Assembly: GCF_000265525.1 (NCBI RefSeq)
Contig: NC_018015.1
Location: 842,322-906,321 of the forward strand
From: Thermococcus cleftensis
Lineage (GTDB): Archaea; Methanobacteriota_B; Thermococci; Thermococcales; Thermococcaceae
Reading direction: 5' to 3'
DNA length: 64,000 nucleotides
The notes beneath the pieces are model-generated. The model saw only the letters and a list, made by a program, of their open reading frames with translations. It had not been told where the DNA came from and did no database searches. Positions 1 through 10,187 of the stretch are shown here, piece by piece. Position numbers and translations under genes: made by a program. Numbering within the stretch: position 1 is the first letter of the stretch; every line of letters starts with the position of its first letter.

Positions 1-430
1 CAAAAGGCGTGTTGATAAGAACCTCGTGCTTGGCGGTCCTTATGACATATTCAGCCCTTTCCACGGTGTTCTCAAAGCCCTGTATGGTCCATATCTCCGG
101 TAAATCCTCACCGTGAACCTCGCGGTAGAGCTCGAGGAAGGCCACCTTGAGGTTCTCGATGTCCTCTATGAAGTCCTCCTTTATCTTCTCCAGAACGACC
201 TCGGGATTGACGGGCTTGTAGAGCCTCGGAGAGCCCTGCATCACATCGACGAAACCCTTTCTGTGGAGCGAGCTGAGGACGTCGTACACCCTAGTGTGGG
301 GAATGCCGCTCTCCTTCGTTATGTCCGTGGCCTTGCTAGGGCCGAGCTTGAGGAGAGTGATGTAGGCTAAGCTCTCATACTTGGTCAGACCGAGCTTCTG
401 GAGCTTCTCAACGATTTCCTCTTCGTGCAT
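1..430 (-). CDS. TrmB-family transcriptional regulator (Tgr/TrmBL1-like), partial
   Basis: The gene reads leftward from an ATG at 430 and runs off the window edge; 143 codons are present without a stop. The visible N-terminal part is a winged helix-turn-helix typical of TrmB regulators (residues about 1-75, with the stretch LGLTKYESLAYITLLKLG and the recognition region TKESGIPHTRVYDVL), followed by a charged coiled segment and the start of the sugar-binding domain. It is divergent from the maltodextrin genes, the same place that Tgr (TrmBL1, the Thermococcales glycolytic regulator) holds in T. kodakarensis. In that species Tgr represses sugar uptake and glycolytic genes and activates gluconeogenic ones through the TGM motif. 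Identification as Tgr is by position plus domain; the C-terminal ligand domain is not visible here. Confidence 0.88.
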   Translation of the reverse strand, partial: MHEEEIVEKLQKLGLTKYESLAYITLLKLGPSKATDITKESGIPHTRVYDVLSSLHRKGFVDVMQGSPRLYKPVNPEVVLEKIKEDFIEDIENLKVAFLELYREVHGEDLPEIWTIQGFENTVERAEYVIRTAKHEVLINTPF

Positions 431-445
431 GCCAAAACCCCCAAC

Positions 446-488
446 CTTTTAAGTTTCACTCGCGCGAGTTTATTCATCAGTAGTGATA
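446..488 (+). promoter_or_regulatory. Divergent regulatory region of regulator and GH13 gene
   Basis: A TATA-like element (CTTTTAAGT, about 446-454) is placed to serve the GH13 gene. It is followed by a perfect 12-bp palindrome ACTCGCGCGAGT at 458-469. A degenerate Tgr-type site follows: a perfect GTGATA half-site at 483-488, with only 3 of 6 matches in the partner half at 472-477. Position downstream of the TATA box would suit repression. The palindrome is directly visible; its role is inferred. Confidence 0.4.
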
Positions 489-501
489 CCTGGTGGTGAA
501 G

Positions 502-2436
502 GTGTATAAAATTTTCGGGTTCGAACCGGACTGGAGGTTCGGAAGGGTTGCCAGGGTGGAGTTCTCGATACCGGCCAGGGGAAAATACGCCTACCTGCTC
601 GGAAACTTCAACGCCTTCAACGAGGGAAGCTTTCGAATGGAGCGGAAGGGGGAGCGGTGGAGAATCACCCTCAGGCTCCCCGAGGGCGTCTGGTACTACG
701 GCTTCTCCGTGGACGGGGAATTTCTCATGGATCCAGAAAACCCCGATGTGGAAACCTACAGGAAACTCTCGTACAAGCTGGAAAAGGAAGCGAGTGTGGC
801 GAGAATAGTAGGGGAAGGTGAGTTCTTCCACAGGCCGAGCGCCACCTACCTCTACTCCATCGCCGGGGGAACCCACGTTCTTCTGAGGGCCCGGAGGGGA
901 AAAACCCGGAAGGTTCGGCTCATTCTCGATGAGAGCGAGGTTCCGATGAAGCGCAAGGCTTTCGACGAGCTCTTCGAGTACTACGAGGCAATCCTGCCGG
1001 GGGAAGGGGTCATAAGATACTCCCTCATCGTGGAATCCGAAGGAAAAACCATCGAACTTGGCCCCTTCGAGGCGAAACCTTACAGATACAATGCCCCAGG
1101 GTGGATTCACGGGAGGGTTTTCTACCAGATAATGCCCGACAGGTTTGAGCGGGGCCTGCCCGGGACCCCGAGGGGGAGGGCATTTGCCGGGGAGGGGTTC
1201 CACGGCGGCGACCTGGCGGGGATAATCAGAAGGCTCGACCACATCGAAAGCCTGGGCGCAAACGCCCTCTACATAACCCCGGTATTCGAGTCCACGACCT
1301 ACCATCGCTACGACGTTACGGACTACTTCCACATCGATAGAAAGCTCGGGGGAGATGGGACTTTCCTCAAGCTGGCGGGAGAACTCAAAAAGAGGGACAT
1401 CAAGCTAGTTCTCGACGGCGTCTTCCACCACACGAGCTTCTTCCACCCCTTCTTCCAGGATTTGATAGCCCGGGGGAATGAGAGCGACTACAAAGACTTT
1501 TACAGGGTGACCGGCTTCCCCGTGGTTTCAGGTGAGTTCCTGGAGGTTCTCAGGTCAAAGATTTCTCCGAGGGAGAAGCACCGGAGGCTGAAGGAGATAG
1601 GGTGGAACTACGAGAGCTTCTACTCCGTCTGGCTGATGCCCAGGTTGAACCACGAGAACCCAGAAGTAAAGAGACTCGTAAAGGACGTCATGATGCATTG
1701 GCTTGAAAAGGGTGCGGACGGCTGGAGGCTCGACGTGGCCCACGGCGTTCCGCCGGAGCTCTGGCGGGAGGTGAGGAAAGCCCTCCCAAAAGATGCATAC
1801 CTCGTCGGGGAGGTCATGGACGACCCGAGGCTCTGGCTCTTTGACAAGTTCCACGGGACGATGAACTACCCCCTCTACGAGCTAATACTGAGGTTCTTCG
1901 TCGAGCGGGAGATTGACGCGGGGGAGTTCCTCAACGGTCTGGAGCTTCTGAGCGCTCATCTTGGTCCCGCGGAGTACGCGATGTACAACTTCATCGACAA
2001 CCACGACACGGAACGCTTCATCGACCTGGTGAACGACGAAAGAAGGTACCTCTGCGCGCTGGCCTTTCTGATGACCTACAAGGGAATCCCCTCGATATTC
2101 TACGGCGACGAGATCGGGCTGAGGGGAAAGCTGGAAGGGGGCCTTGACGCCGGAAGGACCCCGATGGAGTGGAACCCGGAAGGGTGGAACGAGAGGATAC
2201 TCGAGACGACTAGAAAGCTGATAGAGCTAAGGAAGCGCAGCAAAGCCCTCCAGCTCGGAGATTTCATTCCGCTGAGGTTCGAGGGGGACGAAATAATCTA
2301 CGAGAGGGCTCTTGGGAAAGAGAGGGTGAGGGTGGAGATAAGGTACACAAAAAACCCAGAGGAATGCCGTTTCAAGCTGTTCCTTTCCCATCTTAAACGC
2401 AAGTACTGGAAAAATTACTCCCCGAACACCAGCTAG
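502..2436 (+). CDS. GH13 cyclomaltodextrinase / neopullulanase-type glycosidase
   Basis: Intracellular alpha-amylase-family enzyme expected to hydrolyse cyclodextrins, pullulan or imported maltodextrins. The 644-residue protein has an N-terminal beta-sandwich domain (residues about 1-190) typical of the neopullulanase/cyclomaltodextrinase subfamily, then the catalytic barrel. The catalytic set is visible: DGVFHH (region I), GWRLDVAH with nucleophile Asp411, VGEVMDD with acid/base Glu437, and DNHDTE with Asp502. There is no signal peptide. I chose GTG at 502 because GGTGGTG lies at 492-498; in-frame GTGs at 493 and 496 lie inside that ribosome binding site. It opens the maltodextrin cluster, as TK1770 does in T. 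kodakarensis. The last about 20 residues are basic and do not look like a normal GH13 C-terminal domain, so the tail may have been altered by a small indel. Confidence 0.9.
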   Translation: MYKIFGFEPDWRFGRVARVEFSIPARGKYAYLLGNFNAFNEGSFRMERKGERWRITLRLPEGVWYYGFSVDGEFLMDPENPDVETYRKLSYKLEKEASVARIVGEGEFFHRPSATYLYSIAGGTHVLLRARRGKTRKVRLILDESEVPMKRKAFDELFEYYEAILPGEGVIRYSLIVESEGKTIELGPFEAKPYRYNAPGWIHGRVFYQIMPDRFERGLPGTPRGRAFAGEGFHGGDLAGIIRRLDHIESLGANALYITPVFESTTYHRYDVTDYFHIDRKLGGDGTFLKLAGELKKRDIKLVLDGVFHHTSFFHPFFQDLIARGNESDYKDFYRVTGFPVVSGEFLEVLRSKISPREKHRRLKEIGWNYESFYSVWLMPRLNHENPEVKRLVKDVMMHWLEKGADGWRLDVAHGVPPELWREVRKALPKDAYLVGEVMDDPRLWLFDKFHGTMNYPLYELILRFFVEREIDAGEFLNGLELLSAHLGPAEYAMYNFIDNHDTERFIDLVNDERRYLCALAFLMTYKGIPSIFYGDEIGLRGKLEGGLDAGRTPMEWNPEGWNERILETTRKLIELRKRSKALQLGDFIPLRFEGDEIIYERALGKERVRVEIRYTKNPEECRFKLFLSHLKRKYWKNYSPNTS

Positions 2437-2452
2437 GAAGAGTGTTCCCTAA

Positions 2453-3910
<1,458 letters not shown>

Positions 3911-3935
3911 CCGTTCTCTCTTTTTCACACTTTTC
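3911..3935 (+). terminator. T-rich partial terminator between malE and malF
   Basis: A pyrimidine-rich run with TTTTT and TTTT tracts directly follows the malE stop. Thermococcal RNA polymerase terminates at such oligo-T tracts without a hairpin. A leaky site here would give more binding protein than permease, as is common for such operons. Inferred from sequence only. Confidence 0.35.
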
Positions 3936-3949
3936 GGAGGGATTCCGCC

Positions 3950-4849
3950 ATGAAGAAGACTACCACCATCGCCCTGTTCCTCATCCTGCCAGGAATGGCC
4001 GCGTTCCTGTTCTTCAACCTGTGGCCGATAATATACTCCATCTACCTGGCCTTCACCAACGCCCAGCTCGGTAACTTCCCTGTCCAGGCTCCAGATGCGC
4101 CGCCGCTCAAGTTCGTCGGGCTGGAGAACTTCCGCTGGATACTCAACGACGAAACATTCAGGAGCGCCTTCATGTGGACTTGGATATTCGTCGTCACCAG
4201 CGTCACCCTCAAGGTCCTCGCCGGAATCTTCCTCAGCCTGCTCTACAACAGCAAGTACGTCAAGGGCAAAATGATCTACCGTTCCCTCCTGATAATCCCC
4301 TGGGCCCTGCCGCTCCTCTTCTCCGTGACCGTCTGGAAGTTCATGTTCGACCCGATATTCGGGCCGGTAAATCAGGTGCTCAAATCCCTCGGGGTTCAGA
4401 ACCTGCCCAACTGGATCAACGACCCGTTCTGGGCATTCATAGCACTCAACATAATCGAGGTATGGCTGGCTTATCCCTTCATGATAACCGTCATAACCGC
4501 CGCCCTCCAGTCGGTTCCGGACACGCTGGTGGAGGCGGCGATAATAGACGGCGCCAACTACTGGCAGAGGATAAGGCACGTGGTCCTTCCGATAGTCGGG
4601 AAACCGATAGCATTCGCGACGATACTAACCAGCGCGGCGAGCTTCCAGTACTTCATGGTGCCCTACATCTACAACGCCGGCCTCTTCGAGGACAAGTTCA
4701 TACTGCTCTACGGTTTCAGGAAGGCCTTTGGAGCGAGCCCGCACTACGGAAAGGCGGCGGCGATAATGATAGTGGCCACGCTCGTGCTGGCGGTTTACAT
4801 GTACGTCAACGTCAGGATAACCAGGCTCCAGGAGGGTGCTAAGGGATGA
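3950..4849 (+). CDS. malF: Maltodextrin ABC transporter permease MalF
   Basis: Integral membrane subunit of the maltodextrin importer, 299 residues with about six transmembrane helices. The cytoplasmic coupling (EAA) motif reads EAAIIDGANYWQRIRHVVLP at about residues 195-214, which contacts MalK. The protein is short compared with bacterial MalF because it lacks the large periplasmic P2 domain, as in other archaea. A ribosome binding site GGAGG precedes ATG 3950. Its stop overlaps the malG start (ATGA arrangement), indicating coupled translation. Confidence 0.95.
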   Translation: MKKTTTIALFLILPGMAAFLFFNLWPIIYSIYLAFTNAQLGNFPVQAPDAPPLKFVGLENFRWILNDETFRSAFMWTWIFVVTSVTLKVLAGIFLSLLYNSKYVKGKMIYRSLLIIPWALPLLFSVTVWKFMFDPIFGPVNQVLKSLGVQNLPNWINDPFWAFIALNIIEVWLAYPFMITVITAALQSVPDTLVEAAIIDGANYWQRIRHVVLPIVGKPIAFATILTSAASFQYFMVPYIYNAGLFEDKFILLYGFRKAFGASPHYGKAAAIMIVATLVLAVYMYVNVRITRLQEGAKG

Positions 4850-6096
4850 TGGGCAGGAGAAAGGGGGAGGTTATCAAGACCTTCACCCTCACCCTGATAG
4901 CCATCTTCGTGATGTTCATCATACTCTTCCCGGTCTACTACATCTTCACCGTCTCCATAACCCCGGGTTCGACGCTGGCAACGACCGAATTCCACCTGAT
5001 ACCCAGGAACGTCAGCCTCGACTCCTACCGCGAGGTGCTCTTCGGGTTCTCCGGGAGCAAGCTGAGCGAGAACTTCACGGGAACCATAGAGGGAAGCGCC
5101 CACGTCCAGGACGGCAAGCTCTACCTGGTGGACGGCACGCTGAAGGGGAAGGTGAAGTACGGCCCGTTCACGGGGCTGACCTTTGAGATCCCAGTGAAGG
5201 GACTGACCTTCGACGTCTCGACCGCTCAAAACGCCCAGGGCAGGCTGGAAGGGGAGGTAAGCGGACTGTTCGTCCTGACCAGGGTGAACGAGGACGGGAG
5301 CATAGGGTTCGCGATAGTCAGGGACGTAAAGCTAAAGAGCGGGGAGGTCGAGGGAGTGAAGGTCTCGGGCCAGATGGAGAAGTACGTCGTGGCCAGGAAC
5401 ACCGGGACCGTGAGCTTCACCAACATAGGGAAGTTCGTGAACTCCAAGTTCTTCGGCTACCTCAAGAACAGCCTCATAATAGCCACGCTGACCGTCCTGC
5501 TGGCCCTGCTCTTCGTGGTTCCAGCGGCCTACGCGTTCTCGCGCATGAAGTTCTTCGGCAGGGACCACGTGCTCTACTTCTACCTGATGTTCACCCAGGT
5601 CGCTGGAGGACTGGGCATAGCGGGTCTTATAGCGCTCTACGGTATGGTCGTCAAGCTCGGCCTCTACGACAAGCTGCCGGTGCTGTCCTTCATCTACGCC
5701 GCCGGAAGCGTTCCCTTCAACACCTGGCTCCTCAAGGGTTACATAGACTCCATAAGCCCAGACTTTGACGAGGCGGCCCTGGTGGACGGCGCGAGCTACC
5801 TTCAGATAATCCGCCACGTGCTCCTGCCCATGGCCCTCCCGGGAATAGCGACCGTGGCGATATTCGCCTTCATAGGCGGCTGGACGGAGTTCATACTCGC
5901 CAGCCTGCTCCTGACCGAACCCAACCAGCCGCTGTCGGTGTGGATATACCTCCTCCTGGGCGGCATCGGCAGGGGCATAGACTGGAGCTACTTCGCGGCG
6001 GCGGCACTGCTCTTCGCCCTGCCGGTGTTCCTGATGTTCATGCTCGCCCAGAACTACATAAGGAGCGGTCTTACCGTTGGAGGACTCAAGGAATGA
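4846..6096 (+). CDS. malG: Maltodextrin ABC transporter permease MalG with large external insert
   Basis: Second membrane subunit of the maltodextrin importer, 416 residues against about 280-300 in bacteria. The extra length is an extracytoplasmic, beta-strand-rich insert between transmembrane helices 1 and 2 (about residues 60-190), rich in Gly, Lys and Thr and starting near NFTGTIEGSAHVQDG. The coupling motif is EAALVDGASYLQIIRHVLLP. The start ATG at 4846 overlaps the malF stop; a second ATG at 4849 is equally possible. It is followed after 9 bases by the amylopullulanase. Confidence 0.94.
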   Translation: MMGRRKGEVIKTFTLTLIAIFVMFIILFPVYYIFTVSITPGSTLATTEFHLIPRNVSLDSYREVLFGFSGSKLSENFTGTIEGSAHVQDGKLYLVDGTLKGKVKYGPFTGLTFEIPVKGLTFDVSTAQNAQGRLEGEVSGLFVLTRVNEDGSIGFAIVRDVKLKSGEVEGVKVSGQMEKYVVARNTGTVSFTNIGKFVNSKFFGYLKNSLIIATLTVLLALLFVVPAAYAFSRMKFFGRDHVLYFYLMFTQVAGGLGIAGLIALYGMVVKLGLYDKLPVLSFIYAAGSVPFNTWLLKGYIDSISPDFDEAALVDGASYLQIIRHVLLPMALPGIATVAIFAFIGGWTEFILASLLLTEPNQPLSVWIYLLLGGIGRGIDWSYFAAAALLFALPVFLMFMLAQNYIRSGLTVGGLKE

Positions 6097-6105
6097 GGTG
6101 ATAGC

Positions 6106-9100
6106 ATGAGAAGGGTGGTTGCCCTACTCCTGGCAGTTTTGATGGTTGGAAGTCTGATTGGAGCGAACGTAAAGACCGTTGGGGCGGCCGAACCGAAGCC
6201 GCTCAACGTCATAATCGTCTGGCACCAGCACCAGCCCTACTACTACGACCCGATCCAGGACATCTACACGAGGCCCTGGGTCAGGCTCCACGCTGCCAAC
6301 AACTACTGGAAGATGGCCTACTACCTGAGCCAGTACCCGGAGGTTCACGCGACGATCGATTTGTCTGGCTCGCTCATAGCCCAGCTGGCGGACTACATGA
6401 ACGGCAAGAAGGACACATACCAGATAATCACAGAGAAGATAGCAAACGGAGAGCCCCTCACCGTCGAGGAGAAGTGGTTCATGCTCCAGGCACCCGGGGG
6501 GTTCTTCGACCACACCATACCATGGAACGGCGAGCCCATAACAGACCCCAGCGGCAACCCGATAAGGGACTTCTGGGACCGCTACACGGAGCTGAAGGAT
6601 AAAATGATGGCCGCAAAGGCCAAGTACGCCAACCTTCCGCTCGAGGAGCAGAAAGTCGCGGTCACCAACGAGTTCACGGAGCAGGACTACATTGACCTGG
6701 CGGTTCTCTTCAACCTCGCCTGGATAGACTACAACTACATAATGACCCACCCCGAGCTTAAGGCCCTCTACGACAAGGTGGACGAGGGAGGCTACACGAG
6801 GGACGACGTTAAAACCGTCCTCGACGCCCAGCTCTGGCTCCTCAACCACACCTTCGAGGAGCACGAGAAGGTAAACCTCCTCCTCGGGAACGGCAACGTC
6901 GAAGTTACCGTCGTTCCCTACGCCCACCCGATAGGGCCGATACTCAACGACTTCGGCTGGGAGGGCGACTTCAACGACCAGGTGAAGAGGGCGGACGAGC
7001 TTTACAAGCAGTACCTCGGGAACGGGACGGCAGTGCCTGTCGGTGGCTGGGCCGCCGAGAGTGCCCTGAACGACAAGACCCTCGAGATACTCGCCAACAA
7101 CGGCTGGACCTGGGTCATGACCGACCAGCTCGTCCTCGACAGGCTCGGCGTCGAGAACACCGTTGAGAACTACTACAAGCCCTGGGTGGCCGAGTTCAAC
7201 GGAAAGAAGATCTACCTCTTCCCGCGCGACCACGCGCTGAGCGACCGCGTTGGCTTCACCTACGCGGGTATGAACCAGTACCAGGCGGTTGATGACTTCG
7301 TGAACGAGCTCCTCAAGATACAGAAGGAAAACTACGACGGTTCGCTGGTCTACGTGGTCACCCTCGACGGCGAGAACCCGTGGGAGCACTACCCCTACGA
7401 CGGCAAGATCTTCCTGACGGAACTCTACAAGAAGCTGACCGAACTCCAGGAGCAGGGGCTGATAAGAACCCTCACGCCGAGCGAGTACATTCAGCTCTAC
7501 GGGGACCAGGCCAACAAGCTCACCCCCAAGATGATGGAGCGCCTCGACCTCACGGGCGACAACGTCCAGGCCCTCCTCAAAGCCCAGAGCCTCGGCGACC
7601 TCTACGACATGGTCGGCGTCAAGGAGGAGATGCAGTGGCCCGAGAGCAGCTGGATAGACGGAACGCTCTCCACCTGGATAGGCGAGCCTCAAGAGAACTA
7701 CGGCTGGTACTGGCTCTACCTGGCGAGGAAGACCCTGATGGAGAAGAAGGACGAGATGAGCCAGGAGGACTGGGAGAAGGCCCACGAGTACCTGCTCCGC
7801 GCCGAGGCGAGCGACTGGTTCTGGTGGTACGGGAGCGACCAGAACAGCGGGCAGGACTTCACCTTCGACCGCTACCTCAAGACCTACCTCTACGAGATGT
7901 ACAGGCTCGCTGGAGTCGAGCCGCCGAGCTACCTCTTCGGCAACTACTTCCCGGACGGGGAGCCCTACGTCACCAGAGCCCTCGACGGTCTCAAGGAGGG
8001 GGAGATGAAGAATTACTCCAGCATGTCGCCGCTGGCGGAGGGCGTTAGCGTCTACTTCGACGGCGAGGGGCTTCACTTCATCGTCAGGGGTAACCTGAGC
8101 CAGTTCGAGGTCAGCATCTGGGAAAAAGACGAGCGCGTCGGGAACACCTTCACCCTCCTCCAGGGGAGGCCGGGCGAGCTCAGGTACTCCATGTTCCCGT
8201 TCTCAGCGGACAGCGTCGGGCTGATGATAACCAAGCACCTCGTCTACCACGATGGGAAGGCCGAGGTGTACAAGGCCACCGACTACGAGAACAGCGAAAA
8301 GCTCGGTGAGGCGACGGTCAGGGAGACGAGTGAGGGAATAGAGGTTGTTGTGCCCTTCGAGTACATAGAGAACCCTGCCGATTTCTACTTCGCCGTCTCG
8401 ACCGTGAAGGACGGCAGGCTGGAGGTCATAAGCACCCCCGTCGAGCTGAAGCTCCCGACCGAAGTAAAGGGAGTCGTCATAGCCGACATAGCCGACCCCG
8501 AGGGGGACGACCACGGACCGGGAACCTACACCTACCCGACCAACGACGTCTTTAAGCCGGGCGTGTTTGACCTCCTCCGCTTCAGAATGCTTGAGCAGAC
8601 CGACAGCTACGTGATGGAGTTCTACTTCAAGGACCTCGGTGGCAACCCGTGGAACGCTCCCAACGGCTTCAGCCTCCAGATAATCGAGGTCTACCTCGAC
8701 TTCAAGGACGGCGGCAACAGCACGGCGATAAAGATGTTCCCGGACGGGCCCGGGGCCAACGTGAACCTCGACCCGGACCACCCGTGGGACGTCGCCTTCA
8801 GGATTGCCGGCTGGGACTACGGAAACCTGATAGTCCTTCCGAACGGAACCGCCTACCAGGGAGAGATGCAAATCTCGGCAGACCCGGTAAAGAACGCGGT
8901 GATAGTGAAAGTCCCGAAGAAGTACATAGCGATAAACGAGGACTACGGCCTCTGGGGAGCCGTCCTAACCGGGAGCCAGGACGGTTACGGGCCGGACAAG
9001 TGGAGACCGGTAGCGGTTGAGGCCGAGGAGTGGAAAGTCGGTGGAGCAGACCCGAACGCGGTCATAAACGGTGTTGCACCCAGGGTAATCGACCTCCTCG

Positions 9101-10161
9101 CTCCTGCAAACTTCAGGCCAACCCAGGAGGAGCAGCTGAGCAGCTACGACGCCAACGATATGAAACTCGCCACCGTCAAGGCCCTTCCGCTACTCAAGCA
9201 GGGAATAGTCGTGAACGACCCCGAGGGTGACGACCACGGACCGGGAACCTACACCTACCCCACCGACAAGGTCTTCGTTCCGGGGCACCTTGACCTGCTG
9301 AAGTTCAAGATGATCGAGGGAAGCGACGACTGGACGCTCGAGTTCTACTTCAAGGACCTCGGTGGCAACCCGTGGAACGCTCCCAACGGCTTCAGCCTCC
9401 AGATAATCGAGGTCTACCTCGACTACACCGACGGCGGTAACAGCTCGGCGATAAAGATGTTCCCCGATGGCCCGGGAAGCAACGTCCAGCTCGACCCCAG
9501 GCACCCCTGGGACGTGGCCCTGAGGATAGCGGGCTGGGACTACGGTAACCTCATCGTCCTGCCCAACGGAACCGTCTACCAGGGCGAAATGCAGATCTCA
9601 GCCGACCCGGTAAAGAACGCGATAGTCGTCAGGCTACCCAAGAAGTACCTGCCGGCCATAGGGGATTACGGCCTCTACGCCTCCGTGCTCGTTGGCTCCC
9701 AGGACGGCTACGGTCCTGACAAGTGGAGGCCGGTAGCGGTCGATGCGGAGCAGTGGAAGCTCGGCGGGGCGGACCCGAACGCGGTCATAAACGGCGTCGC
9801 ACCGAGGGTGGTCGATGAGCTCGTCCCACCCGGCTTTGAGCCAACCCAGGAAGAGCAGTTAAGCTCCTACGACGCCGAGAACATGAAGCTCGCCACCGTG
9901 CTCATGATACCGCTCGTCGAGGGCACCGGCGGCGAGGAGCCGACCCCGACCGAGACACCGACCGAAACCACCACGACCACGAGCGAAACCTCGACGACCT
10001 CACCGAGCCAGACTACCACTACCACCACTACCACTCCGACCACCAGCAGCCCGAGCACCACCGCACCGACCACTACCACCGAAGGCGGTGGAGGAATCTG
10101 CGGTCCGGCCGCGTTAATAGCACTCGCCACGATACCGCTCCTCCTCAGAAGGAGGCGCTGA
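6106..10161 (+). CDS. Secreted amylopullulanase (GH57) with tandem C-terminal modules and CGP-CTERM anchor
   Basis: Cleaves alpha-1,4 and alpha-1,6 bonds in starch and pullulan outside the cell, feeding maltodextrin to the importer encoded around it. The 1351 residues run as follows: signal peptide (1-28, ending VGAA), GH57 catalytic region from HQHQPYY (40-46) through GGWAAESAL (nucleophile Glu318) and TLDGENPWEHY (Asp421), then two tandem copies of a glucodextranase-C-terminal-like module (about 787-1025 and 1028-1266). A Thr/Ser-rich stalk (about 1283-1325) follows, then the tail GGGICGPAALIALATIPLLL ending in RRRR. That tail matches the CGP-CTERM surface-anchoring signal of Thermococcales. 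The start has the ribosome binding site GAGGTGATA. The gene order matches TK1774 in T. kodakarensis. Confidence 0.96.
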   Translation: MRRVVALLLAVLMVGSLIGANVKTVGAAEPKPLNVIIVWHQHQPYYYDPIQDIYTRPWVRLHAANNYWKMAYYLSQYPEVHATIDLSGSLIAQLADYMNGKKDTYQIITEKIANGEPLTVEEKWFMLQAPGGFFDHTIPWNGEPITDPSGNPIRDFWDRYTELKDKMMAAKAKYANLPLEEQKVAVTNEFTEQDYIDLAVLFNLAWIDYNYIMTHPELKALYDKVDEGGYTRDDVKTVLDAQLWLLNHTFEEHEKVNLLLGNGNVEVTVVPYAHPIGPILNDFGWEGDFNDQVKRADELYKQYLGNGTAVPVGGWAAESALNDKTLEILANNGWTWVMTDQLVLDRLGVENTVENYYKPWVAEFNGKKIYLFPRDHALSDRVGFTYAGMNQYQAVDDFVNELLKIQKENYDGSLVYVVTLDGENPWEHYPYDGKIFLTELYKKLTELQEQGLIRTLTPSEYIQLYGDQANKLTPKMMERLDLTGDNVQALLKAQSLGDLYDMVGVKEEMQWPESSWIDGTLSTWIGEPQENYGWYWLYLARKTLMEKKDEMSQEDWEKAHEYLLRAEASDWFWWYGSDQNSGQDFTFDRYLKTYLYEMYRLAGVEPPSYLFGNYFPDGEPYVTRALDGLKEGEMKNYSSMSPLAEGVSVYFDGEGLHFIVRGNLSQFEVSIWEKDERVGNTFTLLQGRPGELRYSMFPFSADSVGLMITKHLVYHDGKAEVYKATDYENSEKLGEATVRETSEGIEVVVPFEYIENPADFYFAVSTVKDGRLEVISTPVELKLPTEVKGVVIADIADPEGDDHGPGTYTYPTNDVFKPGVFDLLRFRMLEQTDSYVMEFYFKDLGGNPWNAPNGFSLQIIEVYLDFKDGGNSTAIKMFPDGPGANVNLDPDHPWDVAFRIAGWDYGNLIVLPNGTAYQGEMQISADPVKNAVIVKVPKKYIAINEDYGLWGAVLTGSQDGYGPDKWRPVAVEAEEWKVGGADPNAVINGVAPRVIDLLAPANFRPTQEEQLSSYDANDMKLATVKALPLLKQGIVVNDPEGDDHGPGTYTYPTDKVFVPGHLDLLKFKMIEGSDDWTLEFYFKDLGGNPWNAPNGFSLQIIEVYLDYTDGGNSSAIKMFPDGPGSNVQLDPRHPWDVALRIAGWDYGNLIVLPNGTVYQGEMQISADPVKNAIVVRLPKKYLPAIGDYGLYASVLVGSQDGYGPDKWRPVAVDAEQWKLGGADPNAVINGVAPRVVDELVPPGFEPTQEEQLSSYDAENMKLATVLMIPLVEGTGGEEPTPTETPTETTTTTSETSTTSPSQTTTTTTTTPTTSSPSTTAPTTTTEGGGGICGPAALIALATIPLLLRRRR
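8464..9900 (+). repeat. Tandem intragenic duplication in the amylopullulanase gene
   Basis: Two copies of a module with a 723-base (241-codon) period lie in tandem inside the amylopullulanase gene. Eighty-four bases are identical between 8617-8700 and 9340-9423, encoding the segment from EFYFKDLGGNPWNAP to IIEVYLD. Surrounding segments, such as the GDDHGPGTYTYPT and PDGPG regions, are closely similar but not identical. Confidence 0.9.
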
Positions 10162-10187
10162 CCCTTTCAAATTTTTGAGGTGATAAA

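Noticed and set aside
8464-9900. Tandem repeat as a mobile element
   Set aside because: The period is a whole number of codons within one open frame and encodes a complete carbohydrate-related module, so it is a domain duplication.
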